Source: an uncultured Clostridium sp.
GTDB lineage: Bacteria; Bacillota; Clostridia; TANB77; CAG-508
DNA length: 64,000 nt
Direction of reading: 5' to 3'
NCBI GenBank assembly: GCA_902462295.1
Contig: CABQAZ010000007.1
Span: 5,081-69,080, forward strand
The position numbers and the translations under genes are program-made. The notes under the pieces were generated by a model. The model searched no databases. It had not been told where the DNA came from and was given only the letters and a program-made list of their open reading frames with translations. How positions within the stretch are numbered: the stretch's first letter is position 1; every line of letters begins with the position of its first letter. Of the stretch, positions 55,014 through 63,786 are shown piece by piece.

Positions 55014-56771
55014 TTACACTTCTATATTATATTTAGGTCTTTCCATATAATGGGTATGAAGTAGTTTATGTGCTCTATAACTTCCTGGTTCTTCTAAATA
55101 TTCTTCATATATTTTTTTCAAGGTAGGATTTTCATGTGATTTTCTTATTTTACTTTTTTCATCTATTGAATATAATGCATCTGCTCTAAGTTTTCTTACA
55201 TTAACTTCTCTTCTGATTTTTGAGCTTTTAATTGGTTGACCTCCACCCATTATACATCCTCCTGGGCATGCCATTATTTCTACAAATTGATAATCTGCTT
55301 TTCCTGATTTTATTTCTTCCATAATTTTTTGAGCATTAGCTAATCCACTAACTGCCACAACTTTTATATCTTTTCCTGCAATATTTATAGTCGATTTTTT
55401 TATTCCATCTCCACCTCTAACTTGTTCAAAATCCATCTTAGGTAAATCTTTACCTGTTAAAATATCTTGTGCTGTTCTTAATGCTGCTTCCATCACACCA
55501 CCTGATGTTCCAAATATTGCTGAAGCACCTGTCGCTTCACCCATTGGCTCATCAAACAAACTATCTTCAAGATTTAAAAACTCTATATTTGCCTGTTTTA
55601 TCATTCTTGAAAGCTCACGTGTTGTAATAACATTATCCACATCATACATATCATTGTTTTTCATTTCAGCTCTTTGTCTTTCAAACTTTTTTGCAATACA
55701 AGGCATAACAGACACAGTATATATTTTTTTAGGGTCAATTCCCTCTTTTTTCGCAAAATATGTTTTTATAATAGCACCAAACATTTGATGTGGTGATTTA
55801 CATGTTGATAAATGTGGTAACAATTCTGGATAATTCATTTCAATATATTTAATCCAACCAGGAGAGCAGGATGTAATCATTGGTAAATTATCATTTTCTT
55901 TAAATCTTTCTATAAACTCATATGCCTCTTCCACTACAGTTAAATCAGCACCTGTATTGGTATCAAACACTTTATTAAAGCCCAACCTTTTCAATGCAGT
56001 AACCATTTTTCCAGTCACATTTGTACCGATAGGCATACCAAACTCCTCACCAAGAGCAACTCTTACAGCCGGTGCAGTTTGAACAACAACATATGTATCT
56101 GGGTCTTTCAACTTTACCCAAACATCCTCAATAGACTCTTTCTCATGCAATGCACCTGTAGGGCAAGCCTGTATACACTGTCCGCAATTAGTACAATTCA
56201 CATCATTCAAACTATGGTCACCAACAGTAGAAATACACGAATCAAACCCACGATTTATACAATCTATCGCACCAACCCCTTGAATATTTTTGCACATAGC
56301 TACACATCTTCTACACAATATGCACTTATTAAAATCCCTTACTATTGATGGTGATAAATCATCAACCTTATGTTTTGTCATTTCTCCTGGAAACTCAACT
56401 TTCAGCACATTAAATTTTACAGCCAAAGTCTGTAATTCACAATTACCAGAACGTGTACAAGTCAAACAATCCTTTGCATGATTCGAAATAATCAAATCAA
56501 GAATCACATGTCTTGCTTCTAATACATTTGGAGTATGTGTATGAACAACCATACCATCCTCAACAGTCTGAATACAAGAAGTAGCAAAACCTCTTCTTCC
56601 CTCAACCTCAACAATACACATCCTGCAATCTCCCATCTCATTTATATCTTTCAAAAAGCATAATGTTGGAATATCAATTCCTGCTTGTTTCGCAGCTTCT
56701 AATATCGTTGTTCCTTTTTTAGCTTTTACTTCTACTCCATCTATTGTTAGAGTCACCAAACTTTCTTCCAT
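55014..56771 (-). CDS. hydA: [FeFe] hydrogenase catalytic subunit (NAD-linked, bifurcating type)
   Basis: Catalyses reversible H2 formation or oxidation, together with HydB and HydC. From the ATG at 56771 (585 aa; AAGGAGG 5 nt upstream) it shows a plant-type [2Fe-2S] domain (Cys about 38, 49, 52, 66), a His-Cys3 [4Fe-4S] motif (NHAKDCLTCTRSGNC), two ferredoxin-type clusters (CILCRRCVAMC, CTNCGQCIQAC) and the H-cluster motifs TSCSPGW, MPCIAKK and ACPGGCIMGGGQP. All cluster ligands are present. A longer frame to 56867 exists, but its extra 32 residues are translated REP-like repeat DNA and its start would be TTG, so I reject it. It is the last gene of the hydC-hydB-membrane protein-hydA run. 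Confidence 0.95.
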   Translation of the reverse strand: MEESLVTLTIDGVEVKAKKGTTILEAAKQAGIDIPTLCFLKDINEMGDCRMCIVEVEGRRGFATSCIQTVEDGMVVHTHTPNVLEARHVILDLIISNHAKDCLTCTRSGNCELQTLAVKFNVLKVEFPGEMTKHKVDDLSPSIVRDFNKCILCRRCVAMCKNIQGVGAIDCINRGFDSCISTVGDHSLNDVNCTNCGQCIQACPTGALHEKESIEDVWVKLKDPDTYVVVQTAPAVRVALGEEFGMPIGTNVTGKMVTALKRLGFNKVFDTNTGADLTVVEEAYEFIERFKENDNLPMITSCSPGWIKYIEMNYPELLPHLSTCKSPHQMFGAIIKTYFAKKEGIDPKKIYTVSVMPCIAKKFERQRAEMKNNDMYDVDNVITTRELSRMIKQANIEFLNLEDSLFDEPMGEATGASAIFGTSGGVMEAALRTAQDILTGKDLPKMDFEQVRGGDGIKKSTINIAGKDIKVVAVSGLANAQKIMEEIKSGKADYQFVEIMACPGGCIMGGGQPIKSSKIRREVNVRKLRADALYSIDEKSKIRKSHENPTLKKIYEEYLEEPGSYRAHKLLHTHYMERPKYNIEV

Positions 56772-56794
56772 ATAATCCTCCTTTTTCATGATTT

Positions 56795-56864
56795 CCCCTC
56801 TGGGACCGGGTATTTTCGGGGAATTTTTCACATTTTTCCCCTTTGGGACCGGGTATTTTCGGGG
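56795..56864 (-). repeat. REP-like hairpin repeat cluster A (2 units)
   Basis: Two units at about 56795-56821 and 56838-56864, each CCCCTYTGGGACCGGGTATT followed by TTCGGGG, 43 nt apart with a T-rich linker. They fill the gap between the small membrane protein and hydA and read as an open frame, which explains the over-long hydA ORF. Confidence 0.85.
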
Positions 56865-56870
56865 CAATTT

Positions 56871-57404
56871 TTAAGAATCTCTATCTTTGTTATTTTGTAA
56901 TTCTTTTTCTACCTCTTTAATTGATTTATTACTATTTAATAAATTAATAAAAAGTTCTATTTCTACACTTAAAAACGCTAAATATGGCACATGTTCTTGA
57001 AGTACATATTCTCTTATTGTTTTATCTTCTACAGTATCAACTCTTGTTCTCTTCTTATATGTTGTATCGTTTGTCATTATAATATAATACACAAATATTA
57101 AGGCAATCATAATTAATAGCTTATTTCCCTTTTTATTTTTTAATTGTAGAATAAATGTTATTATCGAAGCTATGAATATTATACTTGCCACTAACGTTAG
57201 AGCTCTAACGTTACATTTTATCCAAAAACCTGGATTTCTTATATTCCATAAATATGATAAATATACCCACGCAAACATATTTATAAGCATACATATATTT
57301 AATATCCTATATCTTCTTTTTATAAAATTTTCTATTAACATTATTACTGGCAATATAAATATTGATATATTTACTATTATAATCAATATTTCTGTTATTT
57401 TCAT
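56871..57404 (-). CDS. Small polytopic membrane protein inside the hydrogenase operon
   Basis: 177 aa from the ATG at 57404, which has a strong AAGGAGG nine bases upstream. A longer frame would start at a GTG in repeat DNA. Four hydrophobic segments are visible: ILIIIVNISIFILPVIML, a second around ILNICMLINMFAWVYL, a third around LVASIIFIASIITFIL and a fourth around LLIMIALIFVYYII. The C-terminal about 60 residues are soluble and charged. I know of no family. It lies between hydB and hydA, each gap holding a REP-like cluster, so it may be an insertion that came with the repeats or a membrane partner of the hydrogenase. A perfect 22-nt palindrome lies within it at 57192-57213. Confidence 0.6.
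   Translation of the reverse strand: MKITEILIIIVNISIFILPVIMLIENFIKRRYRILNICMLINMFAWVYLSYLWNIRNPGFWIKCNVRALTLVASIIFIASIITFILQLKNKKGNKLLIMIALIFVYYIIMTNDTTYKKRTRVDTVEDKTIREYVLQEHVPYLAFLSVEIELFINLLNSNKSIKEVEKELQNNKDRDS
57192..57213. repeat. Perfect 22-nt palindrome
   Basis: The palindrome is centred on AGAGCTCT, with arms TAACGTTAGAG and CTCTAACGTTA. It lies inside the coding region of the membrane protein, encoding part of NVRALTL. Both 8-nt cores TAACGTTA are themselves palindromes. A regulator site or chance are both possible. Confidence 0.6.
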
Positions 57405-57454
57405 GTTAAAATCCTCCTTCTTTTGTTTATTGGTAACATTGGTGGTACATTTTT

Positions 57455-57612
57455 GCACTTCTGGAACCGGGTATTTTCGGTTCTTTTTTTTATATTTTCC
57501 CCTCCGGGACCGGGTACACCAGGTGCATTTTTTTATATTTTCCCCTCCGGGACCGGGTACACCAGGTGCACTTTTTTATATTTTCCCCTCTGGGACCGGG
57601 TACACCAAGTTC
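57455..57612 (-). repeat. REP-like hairpin repeat cluster B (4 units)
   Basis: Four units at about 57455-57483, 57499-57527, 57542-57571 and 57584-57612, period about 43 nt, separated by TTTTTTATATTTT linkers. The first is GCACTTCTGGAACCGGGTAT-type. The others carry CCCCTCCGGGACCGGGTACA with CCAGGTGCA in place of TTTTCGG, a variant arm. The cluster fills the hydB to membrane-protein gap. Confidence 0.85.
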
Positions 57613-57617
57613 AATTT

Positions 57618-59477
57618 TTAATTTCCTATCGCATGGAACGGACAATTTGTTAAACAAGTTCCGCACTTTATACACTTATCCTGATTAATAACTCTCTTTT
57701 CTCTTGCCACTCCCTCTATTGCACTAACAGGACAATGTTTTTGACATAAGCCACAACATTTACATTTTTCAGCATCTATTGTTATTTTTGACAATGCTTT
57801 ACATTCCAATGTCTTGCACTCTTTTTCAATAGCATGTTGTCTAAACTCTTCTCTAAAATATTTCAAAGTGCTAATAACTGGATTTGGTGCACTTTGACCT
57901 AATCCACAGATACTGGCTTTTTGAATATTAACAGCTAATTTTTCTAATCTATAAATATCATATTCTGAACCATCCCCTGAACACAATTTTTCTAAAATTT
58001 CCAACATTCTTTTAGTTCCAATTCTGCAAGGTGTACATTTCCCACAGCTTTCACTAACTGTAAATTCCAAGTAAAATTTTGCTAAACACACCATACATTT
58101 TGTATCATCCATTACAATCAATCCACCAGACCCCATCATAGAGCCTATTGTCTTTAATGACTCATAATCTATTGGTGTATCTAAATGTTCAACCGGAATA
58201 CATCCACCTGACGGACCACCTGTCTGAGCAGCTTTAAACTTTCTTCCATTTGGAATACCACCACCTATGTCAAACACAATCTCTCTTAAAGTAGTTCCCA
58301 TTGGTACTTCTACCAAACCAATGTTATTTACATTTCCACCTAAAGCAAACACTTTTGTTCCTTTTGAAGTTTCAGTTCCTATTGAAGAATACCATTCTGC
58401 TCCATTTAAAATTATTCTTGTAATATTTGCAAAAGTTTCAACATTATTAATAAGTGTCGGTTTTCCCCATAATCCTTTTTCTGCAGGATATGGAGGTTTT
58501 ACTCTTGGTTGCCCACGTTTTCCCTCTATTGATTCTAAAAGTGCTGTTTCTTCACCACATACAAACGCTCCTGCACCCAAACGAATTTCTATATCAAATT
58601 CAAAATCTGTTCCAAATATACTTTTACCAAGAATACCATATTCTTTTGCCTGGTCTATTGCCTTTTGAAATCTTTTTACTGCTATGGGATATTCTGCTCT
58701 AACATAAATATATCCTTTATTAGCTCCTATTGCAAACCCAGCAATCATCATTGATTCAAGAACAGAGTGCGGATCTCCCTCAAGAATACTTCTATCCATA
58801 AATGCTCCTGGGTCACCCTCATCTGCATTACAAACAACATATTTCTGGTCTGATTCATAAGATTTTGTAAGTTCCCACTTTTGCCCTGTTGGAAATCCTG
58901 CTCCTCCACGACCACGTAATCCTGATTCTTTAATAATTCTTATTACCTCATCTGGTGTCATTTCCCTTAATACTCTTTCCAATGCTCTATATCCATCAAA
59001 AGCAATATATTCATCAATACATTCAGGATTTATTACTCCACAATTTTTTAATGCTATCCTTTTTTGCTTCTTATAAAAATTCAAGTCATCCAATCTATTA
59101 ACTATTCTTCCATCGATATCTTTGCATAATAATCTATCAACTGTTTTTTCCTCTATTATATGAGTTTGGATTATTTCCTCACAATCTTCTGGCTTTACAT
59201 TTGAATAAAATGTATCTTCTGGTCTAATTATTACTATTGGACCTTTTGCACACAATCCAAAACAGCCTGTCATTATAACTCTTACATTTTCTATATTTTT
59301 CTCATCTATTATTTTTCTTAAATTTGTCAATATTTCTGGTGATTTTGATGATGTACATCCTGTACCATGACATACTAATATGTGTTTTTCTCTTGTATCA
59401 GCTTTTGTATTTACTCTTAAATCAAGTTCTTTTCTTTTTTCTTCTCTTATTTTATGTATTTCTTCTAAAGTTTTCAT
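57618..59477 (-). CDS. hydB: NADH-binding flavoprotein subunit of the [FeFe] hydrogenase (NuoF-like)
   Basis: 619 aa. It takes electrons between NAD(H) and the hydrogenase iron-sulfur chain and is the presumed site of flavin-based bifurcation. An N-terminal thioredoxin-like [2Fe-2S] domain (CHGTGC, GCFGLC; about 30-115) is followed by the NuoF core with the FMN/NADH motifs GRGGAGFPTGQKWEL, CNADEGDPGAFMDRS and GAGAFVCGEETALLESIEG, then the [4Fe-4S] motif ESCGKCTPCRIG and a C-terminal two-cluster ferredoxin domain (CKCCGLCQKHCP, CIKCGTCLTNCP). The length is normal for HydB. An AGGAGG-like site (AAGGAGGAATTG) precedes the ATG. It follows hydC by 35 nt. Confidence 0.95.
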   Translation of the reverse strand: MKTLEEIHKIREEKRKELDLRVNTKADTREKHILVCHGTGCTSSKSPEILTNLRKIIDEKNIENVRVIMTGCFGLCAKGPIVIIRPEDTFYSNVKPEDCEEIIQTHIIEEKTVDRLLCKDIDGRIVNRLDDLNFYKKQKRIALKNCGVINPECIDEYIAFDGYRALERVLREMTPDEVIRIIKESGLRGRGGAGFPTGQKWELTKSYESDQKYVVCNADEGDPGAFMDRSILEGDPHSVLESMMIAGFAIGANKGYIYVRAEYPIAVKRFQKAIDQAKEYGILGKSIFGTDFEFDIEIRLGAGAFVCGEETALLESIEGKRGQPRVKPPYPAEKGLWGKPTLINNVETFANITRIILNGAEWYSSIGTETSKGTKVFALGGNVNNIGLVEVPMGTTLREIVFDIGGGIPNGRKFKAAQTGGPSGGCIPVEHLDTPIDYESLKTIGSMMGSGGLIVMDDTKCMVCLAKFYLEFTVSESCGKCTPCRIGTKRMLEILEKLCSGDGSEYDIYRLEKLAVNIQKASICGLGQSAPNPVISTLKYFREEFRQHAIEKECKTLECKALSKITIDAEKCKCCGLCQKHCPVSAIEGVAREKRVINQDKCIKCGTCLTNCPFHAIGN

Positions 59478-59512
59478 TCAATTCCTCCTTACATAGTATT
59501 CTGACAATTCTA

Positions 59513-60097
59513 TTATTCTCTACTACTTAGTTCATCTAAAACTTCATCTAACTTTTGTACAGTAGCTTTGCCAAAAACTTCTCCATTAACTGTAAACACT
59601 GGTGCCAATCCACAAGCTCCTACACATCTTGTTTCTTCTATCGAAAATCTTCCATCTTTTGTTGTCTCTCCCGCTTCTATCTTTAGCCTTTCTTTCAATC
59701 TATCCATTATTTTTTGTGACCCCTTAACAAAACATGCTGTACCTAAACACACAGCAATATTATATTTTCCTTTTGGTTTTAATGTAAATCTTGAATAAAA
59801 TGTTACCACTCCATAAACCTCTGCCATTGATACATTTAAAAATTCTGCCAATACTTTTTGAGCATGCATTGGTACATACCCATAGTGCTCTTGCACTTCA
59901 TTTAACATTTGAATTAAATTATCTTTTATTGGTTGATATTCATTGCATAAACTTTCTAAAAATTCATCTTTTTTATCACATTCACATTCGCACTTGCACA
60001 GTTTTTTTATATTGTCACTATTTTCATTTATTTGCTCTTTTTTTGTTTTGTCATCTTTTTGTTTCTTATATTGATTTTCAATTTTGTTTTTTTCCAT
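59513..60097 (-). CDS. hydC: [2Fe-2S] NuoE-like subunit of the [FeFe] hydrogenase
   Basis: 194 aa. The thioredoxin-like NuoE fold carries four ligands in CLGTAC (Cys117, Cys122) and CVGAC (Cys158, Cys162); YGVVTFYSRF is typical of the family. It passes electrons to HydB. It is about 30-40 residues longer than a minimal NuoE because of a Lys/Asn/Glu-rich N-terminus that includes KKLCKCECECDKK (Cys34, 36, 38, 40). The start is supported by AGGAGG seven bases before the ATG and by a promoter at 60127-60155. It is the first gene of the operon. Confidence 0.93.
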   Translation of the reverse strand: MEKNKIENQYKKQKDDKTKKEQINENSDNIKKLCKCECECDKKDEFLESLCNEYQPIKDNLIQMLNEVQEHYGYVPMHAQKVLAEFLNVSMAEVYGVVTFYSRFTLKPKGKYNIAVCLGTACFVKGSQKIMDRLKERLKIEAGETTKDGRFSIEETRCVGACGLAPVFTVNGEVFGKATVQKLDEVLDELSSRE

Positions 60098-60126
60098 ATC
60101 AATTCCTCCTATGATATTATATTTGA

Positions 60127-60155
60127 ATTATATCAAAGTATTATTTTTAAAACAA
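60127..60155 (-). promoter_or_regulatory. Sigma-A-like promoter of the hyd operon
   Basis: TATAAT (60127-60132) on the minus strand, 17-nt spacer and a weak TTGTTT -35 (60150-60155). It lies 29 nt upstream of the hydC start, just outside REP-like cluster C. Confidence 0.6.
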
Positions 60156-60190
60156 GATTTTAAATAACATTTTTGTCTTACTTTAATTTT

Positions 60191-60218
60191 GCACTTCTGG
60201 ACCGGGTATTTCAGGGGC
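60191..60218 (-). repeat. REP-like hairpin repeat C (1 unit, overlaps the RAYT stop)
   Basis: A single unit GCACTTCTGGACCGGGTATT followed by TCAGGGGC. The transposase stop codon (60211-60213) lies inside it, so the unit forms the 3' end of the transposase gene, a usual place for a REP next to its RAYT. Confidence 0.8.
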
Positions 60219-60996
60219 AATTTTCCCAAAATTTTCTCACAAGTTTTCTATTAATTCTTATAACTCTAGAAACTTGCGTCATATATGCACCCTTTATGTT
60301 TTTTATGATTTTTATATCTCTACTTAAATTCTCCTTTTTTCTTTTTCTAAAAAAAGTAGCCATCTTCTTAATATCACATATATTAAATTTTTCCATTATT
60401 ATTCTACTCAACTGTTCATCAGACAATTTGCTTATAATTTCATATTCTGCATAATCATTCCAATTATCCACATCTTCCAGCTTAGTTGTATACTTTATAA
60501 ATTCATTAACATTATCATCAAAATAATGTAATAAAACACTTTTATTCACAATTTTTTCTATTCCTAAATATTCATTATAGCTACTCCACTTATAATTTTG
60601 TGTATTAGCAATACCTGCTTTTTCTGGATTTCTATGAACATATCTGCAGACCTCTAAAAAATATTCTCGATTTTCAACACACTTACTCTTAAATCTTCCT
60701 TGAATTAATGTTCCTGTTCTCATATATTTACTATTAAAATAGCGTACATATCTTATAATAAGACTTTGCATTGACTTTGACAAAAAATCATCTTTTACAC
60801 TAATAACCATATGCACATGATTTATCATTAAGCAATAAGCATATACTATATAGTTAAATTCTTTTTGTGTTTTTGAGATTTGTTTCAGAAAAAAATTTCT
60901 ATCTTGATTATCATAAAAAATATTTTGACTATCTACTCCTTTTAAAATTATATGGTAGATTTTGGAATTACTTAGTTTTCTTTTAACTCTTGACAA
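60211..60996 (-). CDS. REP-associated tyrosine transposase (RAYT, Y1/HUH family)
   Basis: 261 aa, Y1_Tnp fold. YHIILKG near the N-terminus is followed by the HUH motif in YCLMINHVHMVI (His60, His62) and the RAYT phrases RYVHRNPEKAGI and YKWSSYNEYLG. These single-strand nucleases recognise and mobilise or copy REP hairpins. The start is TTG with AGGAGGTGAAAA upstream. It has no IS200-type flanking ends and is the only transposase in the window. REP-like units lie at its 3' end and 135-250 nt upstream, and related clusters within 4 kb on both sides, which supports a functional RAYT-REP pair. The C-terminal 60 residues are basic (FFRKRKKEN) and could bind DNA. Confidence 0.88.
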   Translation of the reverse strand: MSRVKRKLSNSKIYHIILKGVDSQNIFYDNQDRNFFLKQISKTQKEFNYIVYAYCLMINHVHMVISVKDDFLSKSMQSLIIRYVRYFNSKYMRTGTLIQGRFKSKCVENREYFLEVCRYVHRNPEKAGIANTQNYKWSSYNEYLGIEKIVNKSVLLHYFDDNVNEFIKYTTKLEDVDNWNDYAEYEIISKLSDEQLSRIIMEKFNICDIKKMATFFRKRKKENLSRDIKIIKNIKGAYMTQVSRVIRINRKLVRKFWENCP

Positions 60997-61130
60997 TTTT
61001 CACCTCCTTCTCCCCTAGCCAACTAATAATTTCCAATAAAAATATATATTTTTATTATATGTGCATATTTTAACATAATTTTATTGTAATTTCTATACTT
61101 TTCTTAAAATTTACAAATTGCACACAAAAT

Positions 61131-61238
61131 ACTCGGTTCCTAAAGTGCAGAAGTGAAAAAATTTCCCCGAAAATACCCGGTCCCAGAGGGGCAACATGGT
61201 AAAAAAGGAACCGAAAATACCCGGTCCCAGAAGTGCAA
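61131..61238 (+). repeat. REP-like hairpin repeat cluster D (2 units plus a fragment, inverted orientation)
   Basis: Units at about 61163-61192 and 61207-61237 read CCCCGAAAATACCCGGTCCC and GGAACCGAAAATACCCGGTC, the reverse orientation to clusters A, B, C and E. A fragment ACTCGGTTCCTAAAGTGCAG lies just left. Together with repeat C they bracket the RAYT gene as an inverted pair. Confidence 0.85.
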
Positions 61239-61247
61239 AATTTGCTA

Positions 61248-61937
61248 TTAATCTATAACATCTAATGTATTCATTTTACTTTCAATCCCCTCTAAATTAT
61301 AATAAGTATCTGGAATATTTCCAACAATAACATGCTCTGCCACAATAACTTGATTTGTAACTTTTTGTTCATAACTTTTAAGTGGTGTTATAATTTTCAT
61401 TTTACACTGAAAGTTAACATATACTCTATGCAATGTTTGATTTATACCTTGAGCTATAAATTCACTTTTTATTTCTGTGTCAACTGTTCCTGTTATTGAT
61501 ACTTTTATTGGTATCCTTGGGCCAATTCCAGAAAGAAAATATATACCTGACAAACTTCCAAATGATATATTTATTTCTGGATTGCCTATTTGGTCGAATT
61601 CGTTTTGAATTCCCTCTGTTAAATCAGAAATCATATTGTTTATTGGTACAACATTTGATTTTATTATTACTATATTTCCTTTTGAATCTTTTTCTATAGT
61701 ATACAATTCATCATATTGATACTTGTTCATTACTATTGTTGATTGTTGATTTGTTATTATCGTTGCTATTGATTTTACTTTTTCTTCACACATTTCTTGA
61801 AATATTGGTTCAAAATAATAAAAAATAAATCTATATATTAATGTAATTATTAATATCAATATAAATAATTTTAGAATTTTCTTTAGATTCTTTTTATTTG
61901 ATTTTTTCTCCAAATTGTTCATCATATTAAAATTCAT
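61248..61937 (-). CDS. yunB: YunB-family sporulation protein
   Basis: 229 aa. After a Lys/Asn-rich start comes one membrane segment (about 25-45, LFILILIITLIYRFIFYYF), then an extracytoplasmic domain with the YunB phrases ISFGSLSGIYFLSGIGPRIP, TGTVDTEIKSEF and a C-terminal VIVAEHVIVGNIPDTY. YunB is a conserved sporulation protein of endospore formers needed for normal spore development in Bacillus. The Shine-Dalgarno (CGGAAG) is weak. It ends next to REP-like cluster D and follows the SPOCS/LysM gene by 164 nt, a spacer without a clear vegetative promoter, so a sporulation sigma factor may be used. Confidence 0.88.
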   Translation of the reverse strand: MNFNMMNNLEKKSNKKNLKKILKLFILILIITLIYRFIFYYFEPIFQEMCEEKVKSIATIITNQQSTIVMNKYQYDELYTIEKDSKGNIVIIKSNVVPINNMISDLTEGIQNEFDQIGNPEINISFGSLSGIYFLSGIGPRIPIKVSITGTVDTEIKSEFIAQGINQTLHRVYVNFQCKMKIITPLKSYEQKVTNQVIVAEHVIVGNIPDTYYNLEGIESKMNTLDVID

Positions 61938-62101
61938 CGTACTTCCGATTTTTAAATTGGTTTTCTAAACCATATTGTTCATTAGTTCCGATTTTTTAAA
62001 TTTACTTTATCAGAAAATTGTGGCTTTATTACAAATCTCTTTCTTGAATATACTTTACCTATATTCTTTTCAGACAACTTCGATTTCTCCTACGCTACAA
62101 T

Positions 62102-63718
62102 TTAAACACTTTGAGAAAGATAAATTGGTTCTTTTGCTTTTTTTAATACATATTTAGGAATATATATTTTTTCTCCTACATTTAGTTTATCTGGTCTTTC
62201 CATTCCATTTACTCTTGCTATGTCATCTACTGTACTGCCAAATTTTTTAGCAATTTTCCATAGTGTATCTCCCTTTTTTACCACATAAATTATTACACTA
62301 TAATCTTCAAGATTTTCTTCGTCTTCCATTGTTATATTTTTTATAACTGGTATTGCTGAATTCTTATACGTATCTGTTTCAAAATTCAAGTCTATATTTG
62401 CATTTACTGTTCCAGTTTGATTTAAAAATTCTTGAGAATTCACTTCAACAATAGTATCTGATTTGCAATTTTCTGTTGTATCTATTTCATCAACTATTTG
62501 TTCAAATGGAATTACTACCTTTTTTGTGTTTATTCCAATAGTTGAACGATCTGTAAAAACAAAATTTAATTCTACTTCGCCCTCAAACATAATCTTACCA
62601 TTTAGTTTATTTTCTTTATTTATTATTGGATTTATTGCCACATCTACTATATCTCCGTTTTCTAACTCTGGTATATTTACTTTTTCTCTTATATTACATA
62701 GATTTTTTCTACATTGTTTATTTGTAATTGTATTTACCATCATTTTATCAAAATCCATTTTCTCTCCTGGACAATACATATCTTGAATACTTTTTATTTC
62801 TTTTTCCTCATAAGCTATACATGAAATTTCAACTTCTATTTCTATATATACAGAATGTTCTTCTACAGAATTTGGCTTTATTACGATATTTTTTATCATA
62901 TACATTGTCTCACAAATATTCTCTTCTTTTATATTTGGCATATCTATAAATCCAACAAGTGGCAATCTACTTTGCACAGTACATATACGTCCATCTTCTG
63001 TTAAATAAACTAATTTAACTTCTATTTCTGATTTTGCTAAAATTTTGTTATAACTTATTTTTATATCTTTATCTACTAAACATATTTGTGAACTTAAAAT
63101 TTCAGCAAGATTGTCTGTATTAGGAATTGATATATTCTCTTTTACTGATGTTTTTGTCATTCCATTTCCTAAAACAGAATTCACTTGCATATTTTCACTA
63201 AGAACTTGTATATCCTTATTATTTAAATCTGTTATTATATCTATTTCTTCTTTTAAATATACTTTCATTCCAACTTCTAATGTCACTTTAATTCCTATTT
63301 TTCTTCCATTTAACACTTTACATTCTATTAATTTTATTACAGGTGATATATCCACACTCATTCCATTCTCTAATTCTGGTATACTAAAAGTTTCTGAAAA
63401 ATCCAAGCTTGTATTTAATCCTCTTATATTATTAATTCTTACTTCAGAACCTGCATTTCTATTATCATCATCTAAATTATTATCTATATTACTGTCTGCT
63501 AAGTACATTATATATGTTAAGATATTTCCATCTATTTTTATTTTTCCATCAATTACTTCTTTTTTATAAATACATACATTTCCACTTGTATTTATAGTAT
63601 TTAATATGTCTGGCTTTGAGTCTGGTACAATCATATCTCCTTGTATACTTATAATTTCCTTTTTTTCACATACAACTTTATTTACATTTAAAGCCTCTTT
63701 TGTTATGTTTATTTCCAT
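62102..63718 (-). CDS. SPOCS-domain (DUF3794) and LysM protein, probable spore coat/cortex protein
   Basis: 538 aa with no signal peptide. The N-terminal SPOCS/DUF3794 module (VVCEKKEIISIQGDMIVPDS) is followed by related modules; two share the phrase IPELENG (near residues 110 and 360). A C-terminal LysM domain lies at about 478-525 (VVKKGDTLWKIAKKFGSTVD, NVGEKIYIP). LysM binds peptidoglycan or cortex, and SPOCS domains occur in clostridial spore coat and SpoVID-like morphogenetic proteins. A very strong Shine-Dalgarno (GAGGAGG) precedes the ATG. With YunB downstream it suggests a small sporulation group. I would expect it on the forespore surface during coat assembly. Confidence 0.88.
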   Translation of the reverse strand: MEINITKEALNVNKVVCEKKEIISIQGDMIVPDSKPDILNTINTSGNVCIYKKEVIDGKIKIDGNILTYIMYLADSNIDNNLDDDNRNAGSEVRINNIRGLNTSLDFSETFSIPELENGMSVDISPVIKLIECKVLNGRKIGIKVTLEVGMKVYLKEEIDIITDLNNKDIQVLSENMQVNSVLGNGMTKTSVKENISIPNTDNLAEILSSQICLVDKDIKISYNKILAKSEIEVKLVYLTEDGRICTVQSRLPLVGFIDMPNIKEENICETMYMIKNIVIKPNSVEEHSVYIEIEVEISCIAYEEKEIKSIQDMYCPGEKMDFDKMMVNTITNKQCRKNLCNIREKVNIPELENGDIVDVAINPIINKENKLNGKIMFEGEVELNFVFTDRSTIGINTKKVVIPFEQIVDEIDTTENCKSDTIVEVNSQEFLNQTGTVNANIDLNFETDTYKNSAIPVIKNITMEDEENLEDYSVIIYVVKKGDTLWKIAKKFGSTVDDIARVNGMERPDKLNVGEKIYIPKYVLKKAKEPIYLSQSV

Positions 63719-63786
63719 GAAAAAAACCTCCTCTACATTTTTTGTTTATTAATGTATATGGTTTTTCTCTTAATTTTATGCATATT

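Noticed and set aside
55014..56867. 617-aa version of HydA
   Set aside because: The extra N-terminus is translated REP-like DNA and would start at TTG; the ATG at 56771 has AAGGAGG and begins exactly at the [2Fe-2S] domain.
57455..57612. CRISPR array
   Set aside because: The period is regular (about 43 nt), but the sequence between cores is a constant T-rich linker rather than variable spacers, and no cas genes are present.
57490..57675. 61-aa open frame between hydB and the membrane protein
   Set aside because: It is only the translation of the tandem REP-like repeats joined to a shadow of the hydB end.
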